This document shows, piece by piece, positions 50,453 through 59,433 of a DNA stretch of 64,000 nucleotides. The stretch is from Pseudomonas fluorescens (GTDB taxonomy: Bacteria; Pseudomonadota; Gammaproteobacteria; Pseudomonadales; Pseudomonadaceae), in the NCBI RefSeq assembly GCF_001648775.1, contig NZ_LVEJ01000015.1, positions 1-64,000 of the forward strand, read 5' to 3'. The first letter of the stretch is position 1; every line of letters starts with the position of its first letter. The notes beneath the pieces were generated by a model. That model saw nothing but the letters and a program-made list of their open reading frames with translations. It was not told the DNA's origin and searched no databases. The translations under genes and the position numbers were made by a program.

Positions 50453-51862
50453 ATGATCCGCACCTATTTTGATGAGATGTACGATGCCGGCGGCCAGGTT
50501 CGCCCGCATTATCGGGAGTTCGCCCGCTGGCTGGCCGACACGCCTGACGAGCTGCTGGCCCAGCGGCGACGCGAGGCTGACTTGCTGTTCCATCGCGCTG
50601 GCATCACTTTCACGCTCTACGGGGACGAGCAGGGCACCGAGCGCCTGATTCCTTTCGACACCATTCCACGCAGCATTCCCGCCAGCGAATGGCGGGTCGT
50701 CGAGCGCGGCTGCATCCAGCGGGTCAAAGCGCTGAACATGTTTCTCGCCGACCTCTATCACGAGCAGCGCATCATCAAGGCCGGGATCATTCCTGCCGAA
50801 CAGGTATTGGCCAACGAGCAATATCAGTTGGCGATGCAGGGCCTGGATCTGCACCGCGATATCTATTCGCACATCTCCGGCGTCGATCTGGTGCGCGATG
50901 GCGACGGCACCTATTACGTGCTCGAAGACAACCTGCGCACACCGAGCGGCGTCAGCTACATGCTCGAAGACCGCAAGATGATGATGCGCCTGTTCCCGGA
51001 GCTGTTCGCCGCCCAGCGCATTGCGCCAATCGATCACTACCCGAACCTGCTGCTCGACACCCTGAAAAGCTCCAGCCCCATCGACGACCCGAGCGTAGTG
51101 GTGTTAACGCCGGGGCGCTTCAACAGCGCGTTCTTCGAACACGCGTTTCTCGCACGGGAAATGGGCGTGGAACTGGTCGAGGGCGCGGACCTGTTCGTGC
51201 GTGACGACAAAGTCTTCATGCGCACCACCGACGGCCCGAAAGCGGTGGACGTCATCTACCGTCGTCTTGACGACGCGTTCCTCGATCCGCTGGCGTTCAA
51301 CCCGGACTCAATGCTTGGCGTACCGGGGCTTTTGTCATCCTATCGCTCCGGCAACGTCGTGTTGGCCAACGCCATCGGCACCGGCGTGGCGGACGACAAA
51401 TCGGTCTATCCGTTTGTCACCGACATGATCCGGTTTTACCTGGACGAAGAGCCGATCCTGAAGAACGTGCCGACCTGGCAATGTCGCAACCCCTCTGAAC
51501 TTTCCCACGTGCTGGCCAATCTTCCAGATCTGGTAGTCAAGGAAACCCAGGGCTCCGGCGGTTACGGAATGCTGGTGGGGCCGGCGTCGACGAAGGCGGA
51601 AATCGATGCCTTTCGCGAGCGCATCAAAGCCAAACCCCATGCGTACATCGCGCAACCGACACTGTCGCTGTCGACCTGCCCGACCTTTGTCGAAAACGGC
51701 ATCGCGCCGCGCCATATCGACTTGCGTCCGTTTGTCTTGTCGGGACGTGAAACCCGCGTGGTGCCCGGCGGTTTGACCCGCGTCGCGCTGCGCGAAGGCT
51801 CTCTGGTGGTGAATTCCTCCCAGGGCGGCGGAACCAAGGACACCTGGGTGGTCGAGGATTGA
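50453..51862 (+). CDS. Circularly permuted ATP-grasp protein
   Basis: 469-aa protein of the circularly permuted ATP-grasp type 2 family (formerly DUF404/DUF407), predicted to ligate carboxylates to amines using ATP. Motifs include PFDTIPRSIPASEWRVVERGCIQRVKALNMFL cut by charged turns, YYVLEDNLRTPSGVSYMLEDR, GVGTGVADDK-type IGTGVADDKSVYPFV, LVVKETQGSGGYGM and a C-terminal RHIDLRPFVL. AAGGAG lies 6 nt before the ATG at 50453. First of three tightly linked genes with the alpha-E and transglutaminase-like genes, a conserved but uncharacterised trio. Confidence 0.92.
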   Translation: MIRTYFDEMYDAGGQVRPHYREFARWLADTPDELLAQRRREADLLFHRAGITFTLYGDEQGTERLIPFDTIPRSIPASEWRVVERGCIQRVKALNMFLADLYHEQRIIKAGIIPAEQVLANEQYQLAMQGLDLHRDIYSHISGVDLVRDGDGTYYVLEDNLRTPSGVSYMLEDRKMMMRLFPELFAAQRIAPIDHYPNLLLDTLKSSSPIDDPSVVVLTPGRFNSAFFEHAFLAREMGVELVEGADLFVRDDKVFMRTTDGPKAVDVIYRRLDDAFLDPLAFNPDSMLGVPGLLSSYRSGNVVLANAIGTGVADDKSVYPFVTDMIRFYLDEEPILKNVPTWQCRNPSELSHVLANLPDLVVKETQGSGGYGMLVGPASTKAEIDAFRERIKAKPHAYIAQPTLSLSTCPTFVENGIAPRHIDLRPFVLSGRETRVVPGGLTRVALREGSLVVNSSQGGGTKDTWVVED

Positions 51863-51874
51863 AGGAAGCTTGCC

Positions 51875-52825
51875 ATGTTAAGTAGAACTGCCTCGGATCT
51901 GTACTGGATGTCGCGTTACCTGGAGCGAGCGGAAAACCTCGCGCGGATGCTCGATATCAGCTATTCGCTGTCGCTGATGCCGCAGGACGGTCGCGGCGAT
52001 GGTTTGCACGAACTGGCCATGCCGCTGCTGATCACCGGCACCCTCGATGATTATCTGGAGCGTCACGGCGCACTGCATGCCGAACGCCTGCTGCACTTTT
52101 TCGCCCTCGATGCGGCGAACCCGGCGAGCATCTACAGCTGCCTTGGCGCGGCGCGAGCCAGTGCTCACGCCGTGCGCGGACGCATCACGGCGGACATGTG
52201 GGAGAACATCAACTCAACGTGGCTGGAGATTCGCGGAATCGCCGAACAGGGCCTCAGCCGCTATGGCATGAGCCGTTTCTGTGAGTGGATCAAGGAGCGT
52301 TCGCACCTGTTCCGGGGTGCGTCGTACGGCACGATCATGCGTAACGATGCGTTTCGTTTCATTCGCCTCGGGACCTTCATCGAACGTGCGGACAACACGC
52401 TGCGCCTGCTCGACGCCCGCTATGAAATGGCTGGCGATCAGGCCGAAGCGGTCAGCGATGGCACGGCCCACGCCTATTATCAGTGGAGTGCCTTGCTACG
52501 GGCCTTGTCGTCATTTGAGGCGTACACCGAAATCTACCGCGATGCGCCCGGCGCCCGGCATGTCGCCGAGCTGCTGCTGTTGCGTGCCGATGTGCCGCGT
52601 TCGCTAAGGGCCTGCACCGAAGAGATCGATCAGATTCTCGCGCAATTGCCGGGCGCCAACGGCCGACCGGCACAGCGTCTGGCGGCAGAGATGGACGCGC
52701 GTCTGCGCTACACCGGCATCAATGAAATTCTCGAGGAAGGCCTGCACGCGTGGCTGACCGAATTCATCCCGCTGGTGCGCCAGTTGGGCAACGCCATTCA
52801 CAGTTCCTACCTGGAGGCTGCATGA
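51875..52825 (+). CDS. Alpha-E domain protein (DUF403)
   Basis: 316-aa all-helical protein opening MLSRTASDLYWMSRYLERAENLARMLD, the hallmark of the alpha-E family. Other conserved stretches are SARASAHAVRGRIT-like AARASAHAVRGRITADMWENIN, and the FIRLGTFIERADNTLRLLDARY helix. No enzymatic motif; it always accompanies permuted ATP-grasp genes, suggesting a partner or scaffold. It starts 12 bp after the ATP-grasp stop and overlaps the next gene by 4 bp. Confidence 0.93.
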   Translation: MLSRTASDLYWMSRYLERAENLARMLDISYSLSLMPQDGRGDGLHELAMPLLITGTLDDYLERHGALHAERLLHFFALDAANPASIYSCLGAARASAHAVRGRITADMWENINSTWLEIRGIAEQGLSRYGMSRFCEWIKERSHLFRGASYGTIMRNDAFRFIRLGTFIERADNTLRLLDARYEMAGDQAEAVSDGTAHAYYQWSALLRALSSFEAYTEIYRDAPGARHVAELLLLRADVPRSLRACTEEIDQILAQLPGANGRPAQRLAAEMDARLRYTGINEILEEGLHAWLTEFIPLVRQLGNAIHSSYLEAA

Positions 52826-53625
52826 GACTTTCCATAAGCCACGAGACCACCTATCACTACGAAGATCAGGTGCGGGCGAGCATCCAGTACCTGCGACTGA
52901 CACCTCACGACAGCGAGCGTCAGCATGTGCTGAGCTGGCAACTCGACCTTCCACGCCCGGTGCGTGCGCAGCTCGATCCGTTCGGCAATATCCTGCATGT
53001 GCTGACCATGGATGAACCGCACGAAGCGATCATCATCGGCGCACGTGGGCAGGTCGATATCGACGAATTGCGCGAGGCCGAACATGAGAGCCAGTCAGCG
53101 CTGCCGTTCCTGCGCTTTACCCGCTTGACCGAGGCCGACGAGGCGTTGCGCGCATTCGCCGAGAAATCCTGCAAGCAACGGCGCGATCGCACCGCGCTGA
53201 TCGATCTGATGCACGGTTTGAATCAGCACATGACGTACACACCGGGTTCCACCGAAGTTGACACCAGCGCGGCGCAAGCCTTCGCCGGGCGTGCCGGGGT
53301 TTGTCAGGATCACACCCACGCGTTTCTGGCCTGCGCGCGCAGCCTGGGCGTTCCATCACGTTACGTGTCGGGGTATCTGTACAGCGAAGATTGTGAACAT
53401 CTGGCCAGTCATGCCTGGGCGGAGGCGTGGCTGGATGACGCCTGGTACAGCTTTGACGTGACCAATGAACTGGCGCGGCCGGAGCGACATTTGAAACTGG
53501 CGGTGGGTCTGGATTATCTCGATGCCTGCCCGGTGCGCGGCATGCGCCGTGGCGGCGGCTGTGAGCAGATGCATGCGAAAGTGTTCGTCTCACCGACCCC
53601 AGTCATTTCCGTGCAACAACAGTAG
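52822..53625 (+). CDS. Transglutaminase-like cysteine peptidase family protein
   Basis: 267-aa protein with an N-terminal beta region (MRLSISHETTYHYEDQVRASIQYLRLTP) and a transglutaminase-like core. The catalytic Cys is in AGVCQDHTHAFLACARSLGVPSRYVSGYL (broken here by known turns), His in SHAWAEAWLDD and Asp in YSFDVTNE. It may cleave or crosslink a peptide made by the ATP-grasp enzyme. The ATGA overlap with the alpha-E gene shows translational coupling. Lacks a signal peptide. Confidence 0.92.
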   Translation: MRLSISHETTYHYEDQVRASIQYLRLTPHDSERQHVLSWQLDLPRPVRAQLDPFGNILHVLTMDEPHEAIIIGARGQVDIDELREAEHESQSALPFLRFTRLTEADEALRAFAEKSCKQRRDRTALIDLMHGLNQHMTYTPGSTEVDTSAAQAFAGRAGVCQDHTHAFLACARSLGVPSRYVSGYLYSEDCEHLASHAWAEAWLDDAWYSFDVTNELARPERHLKLAVGLDYLDACPVRGMRRGGGCEQMHAKVFVSPTPVISVQQQ

Positions 53626-53645
53626 TTTGCTTCACACAAAAACCT

Positions 53646-53720
53646 GTGGGAGCGAGCCTGCTCGCGAAAGCGGTTTATCAGTCAGCAATGCAGTGACTGA
53701 CACGCCGCTTTCGCGAGCAG
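53646..53720. repeat. REPIN with truncated right arm
   Basis: Full REP at 53646-53670. The right arm ends after TTTCGCGAGCAGGGG, with the same kind of truncation as the left arm of the element at 30028. Confidence 0.85.
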
Positions 53721-53730
53721 GGGATTGATA

Positions 53731-54552
53731 TCAGGGCTTAACCTTGCGCCCAGCCATGTGTTTCAGATACCCCACCAGCAAATCCAAATCCCCCTCCGGC
53801 AAAACCTCCGCCGAAAACCCCGGCATCTTCGCCTGCGGCCACTGGCGCAAACTCTGCGGGTCACGAATGTAGCGCTTCAAGAAATCTGCGCCGAAATACT
53901 CGGTCGGGTTGTACGGAATATTCAGATCCGGCCCGAATTGCGCATCGCCCGCACCGTTCAACCGGTGACAGGCCAGACAATTCTTCTGAAACAGCGCAAA
54001 CCCCAGATTCACCGGGTCATCCGCCTTCAACCCAGGATCCGGCAGCAGTGCCGGGAAGCGCTGGGCGACGGGGGCCATACGCTTGATGCTCGCGACTTCG
54101 AACGGCCACTGCTCCGGGCTGATATTGCCGGCCTGCGGGTCGGTCCAGACCAGATAAAACGGCCCGGCGCTGTGCTTGCCTTCCGACAGCGGTGGCCATG
54201 GCTGCGCCGGATCCTCAATCGCCAGCCAGGCCCGTGCGCCTGTTGTATTGAGCAGCGGCGCAGCGGCCAACTCGGCGGCAAAACCGTCCAGTGCCACCGC
54301 TTGCAGGTGATCTTCAGGTTTTATTCCGGTCAGCAACGCAGCCACGGGCACGGCGCGATAGGTCATGTCCTTCTTGTAGGACACATCGTTTTTGATAGTG
54401 AGGGTTTGTACCTGAGGATGCTTGAGCAATTCCTCGGTCTGCCAGGTGCGGCTGTTTGCGCCCAGTTGCAGATCCAACTGTGCGGCAGACAAGGGCATGC
54501 TCAGCAGCATGGCCCCGAATACGATGAGCGCTTTCAAATGATCGCCGTCCAT
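53731..54552 (-). CDS. Periplasmic c-type cytochrome with sulfite-oxidase-like N-terminal domain
   Basis: About 273 aa. Signal peptide (LKALIVFGAMLLSMPLSAAQ), then a region (about 30-165) with LLKHPQVQTLTIKNDVSYKKDMTYRAVPVAALL (read as pieces) and AWLAIEDPAQPWPPL...GPFYLVWTDP that resembles the molybdopterin-binding sulfite-oxidase fold but without an obvious cofactor Cys. A cytochrome c domain follows with CLACH at 192-196 and a probable axial Met in AKMPGF. The start is uncertain: ATG at 54552 or a TTG five codons in, both with weak Shine-Dalgarno. Likely an electron carrier; partner not in view. Confidence 0.8.
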   Translation of the reverse strand: MDGDHLKALIVFGAMLLSMPLSAAQLDLQLGANSRTWQTEELLKHPQVQTLTIKNDVSYKKDMTYRAVPVAALLTGIKPEDHLQAVALDGFAAELAAAPLLNTTGARAWLAIEDPAQPWPPLSEGKHSAGPFYLVWTDPQAGNISPEQWPFEVASIKRMAPVAQRFPALLPDPGLKADDPVNLGFALFQKNCLACHRLNGAGDAQFGPDLNIPYNPTEYFGADFLKRYIRDPQSLRQWPQAKMPGFSAEVLPEGDLDLLVGYLKHMAGRKVKP

Positions 54553-54647
54553 GTCGTGGAAGTGCGCAAAGGTTGGCACAGCCACGCTGGCCCGGGTAGC
54601 GGGCCAGTCACATTTTCGGTGGCGATGAATTGCACCTGCCGCTCGAT

Positions 54648-54743
54648 TCAGCCGATGACCTTGGTCAGATTCGGCAAAATCAACAACAGCGTCGTGGCGA
54701 AAAGAATGAGTCCTGCTTGACGAACTTTCGGTTGTTTGAACAT
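54648..54743 (-). CDS. 31-aa single-helix membrane peptide
   Basis: MFKQPKVRQAGLILFATT followed by LLLILPNLTKVIG: a basic N-terminus and one hydrophobic helix. AGGCGG lies about 9 nt before the ATG, preceded by an A/T-rich leader (AATAACAATAA). It is 95 bp upstream of the cytochrome gene on the same strand and could be its leader cistron or a small subunit. No homolog recalled. Confidence 0.5.
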   Translation of the reverse strand: MFKQPKVRQAGLILFATTLLLILPNLTKVIG

Positions 54744-55137
54744 GGCTTGACCGCCTTTATTGTTATTTCCTGATGCTTGCCTGCATATCCATGACGGCAA
54801 ACGGTGCACTTCCTGTTGAAGAACGTCGGCCTCGGCAAAACCCGACGACCCTGACGTACATGTACTACCTTAGGGCCCGCGTCACGCTTGGCTTAGATCC
54901 ATTTCATATGGAGCTGTTGTTAAATGCGATAAAAAAGGCATGAGGCGGATTGCCAGCTTCTTTGCCGCCCGCTGGCTAGACAACTCGCTGACCTGAACCG
55001 GTTCACCCACTCGGTAATGACCGTCCGTCTGAGCGTGTGCGTCAACGTCATTGAGCGCTGTGGTCATTGAATCCATGACCGTCCAGGCCAAGAGTGGCGG
55101 TACGAGCAATCACTCCCCGCACAGGTTCGAGGACGTC
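54744..55137. other. Divergent promoter region before the thiolase gene
   Basis: 394 bp between the 31-aa gene and the thiolase start. I see no credible gene. It should contain promoters in both directions; no strong dyad or canonical -35/-10 pair stands out. Confidence 0.45.
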
Positions 55138-56343
55138 ATGACCCAGGCTTTTATTTTCGACGCGTTACGCACGCCCCGTGGCAAGGGCAAGGCCGATGGC
55201 GCGCTGCACAGCGTCAAACCGGTGAATCTGGTCGCCGGTCTGCTGACTGCGCTGCAAGAACGTACCTCTCTGGACACCAGCCAGGTTGATGACGTGGTGC
55301 TCGGTTGCGTGACGCCGATTGGCGACCAGGGCTCGGATATCGCCAAAACCGCCGTGCAAGTGGCTGATTGGGATGTCAGCGTGGCGGGTGTGCAAATCAA
55401 CCGCTTCTGCGCCTCGGGTCTGGAAGCGGTCAACCTCGGCGCCATGAAAGTGCGCTCGGGTTTCGAAGACCTGGTGGTGGTCGGTGGCGTCGAATCGATG
55501 TCGCGGGTGCCGATGGGCAGCGACGGCGGTGCCTGGGCGCTGGACCCGCAAACCAATTTGCACAGCCATTTCACCCCGCAGGGTGTCGGCGCGGATCTGA
55601 TCGCCACCCTTGAAGGCTTTAGCCGTCAGGACGTCGATGCCTACGCGCTGCACTCGCAGCACAAAGCCGCGCGGGCGCGGGCTGATGGCTCGTTCAACAA
55701 GTCGCTGGTGCCGGTGCAGGATCAGAACGGCATCATCCTGCTCGACCACGATGAATTCATTCGCGCCGAATCGACCCTTGAAGGCTTGGGCAAGCTCAAA
55801 CCGAGTTTCGAAATGATCGGGCAAATGGGCTTCGACGCGACCGCGTTGCGGGTCTACAGCCATGTCGAGCGAATCAACCACGTGCACACCCCGGGCAACA
55901 GTTCCGGCATCGTCGATGGCGCGGCATTGATGCTGATCGGCTCCGAAGCCAAGGGCCGGGCGCTGGGCTTGCAGCCACGCGCACGCATTGTCGCCACGGC
56001 AGTTACCAGCACTGACCCGACGATCATGCTCACCGGTCCTGCACCGGCGACGCGCAAGGCATTGGCCAAGGCCGGGCTGCGTGTGGAAGACATCGACCTG
56101 TTCGAGGTCAACGAAGCGTTTGCCTCAGTGGTGCTGAAGTTCATCAAGGACATGGCTGTCGACCCGGACAAGGTCAACGTCAACGGTGGCTCCATCGCCA
56201 TGGGCCACCCGTTGGGCGCCACCGGTTGCGCGATTCTCGGCACCTTGCTCGACGAACTGGAAGCGCGGCGCCTGCGTTACGGTCTGGCGACGCTGTGCGT
56301 CGGCGGCGGCATGGGCATTGCCACCATCATCGAACGTCTCTGA
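55138..56343 (+). CDS. Acetyl-CoA C-acyltransferase (thiolase)
   Basis: 401-aa thiolase that cleaves 3-ketoacyl-CoA in beta-oxidation or condenses acetyl-CoA. The nucleophilic Cys is in [12 protein letters not shown], the His in [12 protein letters not shown] / [17 protein letters not shown], and the second active Cys in [15 protein letters not shown]. The ATG at 55138 has GAGG 8 nt upstream. It precedes the FadB-like gene by 24 bp, forming a two-gene beta-oxidation operon. Gene order thiolase-first differs from the classic fadBA operon, so this is a second system. Confidence 0.93.
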   Translation: MTQAFIFDALRTPRGKGKADGALHSVKPVNLVAGLLTALQERTSLDTSQVDDVVLGCVTPIGDQGSDIAKTAVQVADWDVSVAGVQINRFCASGLEAVNLGAMKVRSGFEDLVVVGGVESMSRVPMGSDGGAWALDPQTNLHSHFTPQGVGADLIATLEGFSRQDVDAYALHSQHKAARARADGSFNKSLVPVQDQNGIILLDHDEFIRAESTLEGLGKLKPSFEMIGQMGFDATALRVYSHVERINHVHTPGNSSGIVDGAALMLIGSEAKGRALGLQPRARIVATAVTSTDPTIMLTGPAPATRKALAKAGLRVEDIDLFEVNEAFASVVLKFIKDMAVDPDKVNVNGGSIAMGHPLGATGCAILGTLLDELEARRLRYGLATLCVGGGMGIATIIERL

Positions 56344-56367
56344 GCCCCGAATTCAAGGAACCTTGTT

Positions 56368-58512
56368 ATGAGCGAAGCCATTCGTTACGAAAAAGGCCAG
56401 GACGCGATCGTCGTGCTGACCATCGACATGCCGGGCCAGAGCGCCAATACCATGAACGCCGTGTACCGCGAGGCCATGGCCGCGTGCGTCGCGCGCCTGA
56501 TGGCAGACAAAGACACCATCGCCGGGGTCATCATCACGTCGGCGAAGAAAACTTTCTTTGCCGGCGGCGACCTCAATGAGTTGATCAAGGTCGGCAAGCC
56601 AGAAGCCAAAGCCTTTTATGACATGGTGCTGACGCTCAAAGGACAATTGCGCACCCTGGAAACGCTTGGCAAACCGGTGGTCGCGGCGATCAACGGCGCG
56701 GCGCTGGGTGGCGGTTGGGAAATCTGTCTCGCTTGCCATCATCGCGTGGCGCTGGATGATGCGTCGGTGCAACTCGGTCTGCCGGAAGTGACCCTCGGGT
56801 TGTTGCCGGGCGGCGGCGGGGTGGTGCGGATGGTGCGCATGCTCGGCATCGAGAAAGCGCTGCCGTATCTGCTTGAAGGTAAAAAGGTGCGCCCGCAACA
56901 GGCGTTGCAAGCGGGTTTGATCGATGCGTTGGCAACCGATCGCGACGATCTGCTGGCGAAGGCCCGCGCATGGATTGTTGCCAATCCGGCAGCGGTGCAG
57001 CGCTGGGACGTGAAGGGCTATCAGATTCCCGGCGGTACACCGTCGAATCCGAAAGTCGCGCCAATGCTGGCGATTGCACCGTCGATTCTGCGCAGCAAGA
57101 CTCAAGGGACGATGCCGGCGCCGGAGAAAATCCTCTGTGCGGCGGTGGAGGGCGCGCAGGTGGATTTCGACACTGCGCACTTGATCGAAACCCGCTACTT
57201 CACCGAACTGACCACCGGGCAGATTTCGAAAAACCTGATCGGCACGTTCTGGTTTCAGCTCAATGAAATCAATGCCGGTGGCTCGCGGCCGCAGGGGATT
57301 GCGCCGTACAAGACGCAGAAAGTCGGCGTGCTCGGCGCCGGCATGATGGGCGCCGGGATTGCGTTTGTCAGCGCTTCGGCGGGCATCGACGTGGTGCTCA
57401 AAGACATTGACCTGGCGGCTGCCGAGAAGGGCAAGGCGCACTCGGCGGCGTTGCTGGACAAGAAAGTCGCCCGTGGTCAGATGACAGTCTCACAGCGCGA
57501 GACTGTGCTGGCGAGAATCACGCCGTCTGAGAGTGACGCGGATCTGGCCGGTTGCGACCTGATCATAGAAGCCGTATTCGAGGATCGTGAACTCAAGGCC
57601 AAAGTCTCTTCTGCAGCCCAACGGGTGGTGGGCGCGGAAGCCGTGATCGCTTCGAATACGTCGACACTACCGATCACGGGGCTGGCGACGGCGGTGCCTG
57701 ATCCTGGCAAATTCATCGGCCTGCATTTCTTCAGCCCGGTGGAAAAAATGCCGCTGGTGGAAATCATCAAAGGCGCGCAAACCAGTGATGAGACCCTGGC
57801 TCGCGGCTTCGACTTCGTGCTGCAAATCAAGAAAACCCCGATCGTGGTCAACGACAGTCGCGGCTTCTTTACCTCGCGGGTATTCGGCACCTTCACCAAT
57901 GAAGGCATCGCCATGCTCGGCGAAGGCGTCAGCGCACCGATGATCGAGACCGAAGCGCGCAAGGCCGGGATGCCAGTCGGACCCTTGGCGATCTCCGACG
58001 AAGTTTCCCTCAGCCTGATGAGCCATATCCGCCAGCAAACCGCCAAGGACCTACAGGCAGAAGGGAAACCGCTGATTGAGCATCCGGCCTTTGCCGTGAT
58101 TGACTTGCTGCTCAATGAATTCAAGCGTCCAGGCAAAGCCGCAGGTGGCGGTTTCTATGATTATCCGGCGGGTGGCCAAAAGCATTTGTGGCCCGAGCTG
58201 AAAGCGCGTTTCGAGAAAACCGACGGGCAGATCTCACCGAAGGACGTGCGTGATCGCTTGCTGTTCGTGCAAGCCATCGAAACCGTGCGCTGTGTGGAGG
58301 AGGGCGTGCTGACCTCGACGGCGGACGCCAACGTCGGTTCGATTTTCGGCATCGGCTTCGCCGCGTGGACCGGTGGTGCGCTGCAGTTCATCAACCAATA
58401 TGGAGTGAAGGATTTCGTCGCGCGGGCGCAGTATCTGGCCGAGCAATATGGCGAGCGTTTCGCGCCGCCAGCAATGCTTCTGGATAAAGCCGCGAAAGGT
58501 GAAATGTTCTAA
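56368..58512 (+). CDS. FadB/FadJ-like enoyl-CoA hydratase / 3-hydroxyacyl-CoA dehydrogenase
   Basis: 714-aa bifunctional beta-oxidation enzyme. Residues 1 to about 200 are a crotonase domain (INGAALGGGWEICLACHHRVA with the hydratase Glu, LGLPEVTLGLLPGGGG with the second). From about 310 comes the NAD-binding fold (VGVLGAGMMGAGIAFVSA), then HFFSPVEKMPLVEII with the dehydrogenase His, and the C-terminal domain with GGGFYDYP. Together with the thiolase upstream it completes a spiral of the pathway. The downstream gene starts 91 bp later and is unrelated. Confidence 0.94.
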   Translation: MSEAIRYEKGQDAIVVLTIDMPGQSANTMNAVYREAMAACVARLMADKDTIAGVIITSAKKTFFAGGDLNELIKVGKPEAKAFYDMVLTLKGQLRTLETLGKPVVAAINGAALGGGWEICLACHHRVALDDASVQLGLPEVTLGLLPGGGGVVRMVRMLGIEKALPYLLEGKKVRPQQALQAGLIDALATDRDDLLAKARAWIVANPAAVQRWDVKGYQIPGGTPSNPKVAPMLAIAPSILRSKTQGTMPAPEKILCAAVEGAQVDFDTAHLIETRYFTELTTGQISKNLIGTFWFQLNEINAGGSRPQGIAPYKTQKVGVLGAGMMGAGIAFVSASAGIDVVLKDIDLAAAEKGKAHSAALLDKKVARGQMTVSQRETVLARITPSESDADLAGCDLIIEAVFEDRELKAKVSSAAQRVVGAEAVIASNTSTLPITGLATAVPDPGKFIGLHFFSPVEKMPLVEIIKGAQTSDETLARGFDFVLQIKKTPIVVNDSRGFFTSRVFGTFTNEGIAMLGEGVSAPMIETEARKAGMPVGPLAISDEVSLSLMSHIRQQTAKDLQAEGKPLIEHPAFAVIDLLLNEFKRPGKAAGGGFYDYPAGGQKHLWPELKARFEKTDGQISPKDVRDRLLFVQAIETVRCVEEGVLTSTADANVGSIFGIGFAAWTGGALQFINQYGVKDFVARAQYLAEQYGERFAPPAMLLDKAAKGEMF

Positions 58513-58603
58513 GGGCGCGAGCATTCCGGGGCTTGCCTTGTCAGGGTGTTTCAAGGCAGGCTCTGGGGTGTTCATTATTCCCATCACGTGTCAGGTATTT
58601 TTT

Positions 58604-59332
58604 ATGTCGCTACGCATCTGCATCCTCGAAACCGACATCCTGCGTCCGGAACTGGTCGATCAATATCAGGGTTACGGGCAGATGTTTCAGCGCCTGTTCT
58701 CGCAGCAACCGATTGCCGCCGAGTTCACTGTCTACAACGTGATGCAGGGCGAATATCCGAGCGATGACCTGACCTTTGACGCGTACCTGGTCACCGGCAG
58801 CAAGGCTGATTCATTCGGTACCGATCCATGGATCCAGACCCTCAAGGAGTACCTGCTCAATCGTTACCAGCGTGGCGATAAACTGCTGGGTGTGTGCTTC
58901 GGCCATCAACTGTTGGCGCTGTTGCTCGGTGGCAAGAGCGAGCGCGCAACGCAGGGTTGGGGTGTCGGCACCCACAACTACAAACTCGCGGCCAAGGCAC
59001 CGTGGATGAGTCCGGTACGTGAAGAGTTGACGTTGTTGATCAGCCACCAGGATCAGGTCACCGCGCTGCCGGAAAATGCCACGGTCATCGCTTCCAGTGA
59101 TTTCTGCCCGTTCGCGGCGTATCACATCAATGATCAGGTGCTGTGCTTCCAGGGCCACCCGGAATTCATCCACGACTATTCGCGGGCACTGCTGGATTTG
59201 CGCCAGGAAGCGTTGGGTTCGCAGATCTACAGCAAAGGTGTGGCCAGCCTGGAACAGGAACACCACGGCTCCACGGTTGCCGAGTGGATGATGCGCTTTG
59301 TCGCGCACAAGCCAGAAACCGTCCAGGGCTAA
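58604..59332 (+). CDS. Class I glutamine amidotransferase-like protein
   Basis: 242-aa stand-alone class I GATase domain. The nucleophile elbow is GVCFGHQ (Cys98) and the His-Glu pair lies in CFQGHPEFIHDYSR, so all three catalytic residues are present. VTGSKADSF forms the oxyanion side. Stand-alone relatives are often called GMP-synthase-like and can act on glutamyl amines or on glutamine. The ATG at 58604 is preferred over the longer frame. The substrate is undetermined; upstream genes are catabolic. Confidence 0.88.
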   Translation: MSLRICILETDILRPELVDQYQGYGQMFQRLFSQQPIAAEFTVYNVMQGEYPSDDLTFDAYLVTGSKADSFGTDPWIQTLKEYLLNRYQRGDKLLGVCFGHQLLALLLGGKSERATQGWGVGTHNYKLAAKAPWMSPVREELTLLISHQDQVTALPENATVIASSDFCPFAAYHINDQVLCFQGHPEFIHDYSRALLDLRQEALGSQIYSKGVASLEQEHHGSTVAEWMMRFVAHKPETVQG

Positions 59333-59387
59333 AAGCATCGCCGGCAGGCTTACTCCCACAGGGTATTTGCGTTATTGCACAGGCCCT

Positions 59388-59410
59388 GTGGGAGCGAGCC
59401 TGCTCGCGAA
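59388..59410. repeat. Single REP
   Basis: GTGGGAGCGAGCCTGCTCGCGAA between convergent genes. A decayed partner (CGGCAGGCTTACTCCCAC, about 59340-59358) precedes it. Confidence 0.8.
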
Positions 59411-59433
59411 TGGCCCAGCCAACCCGGTCTGCA

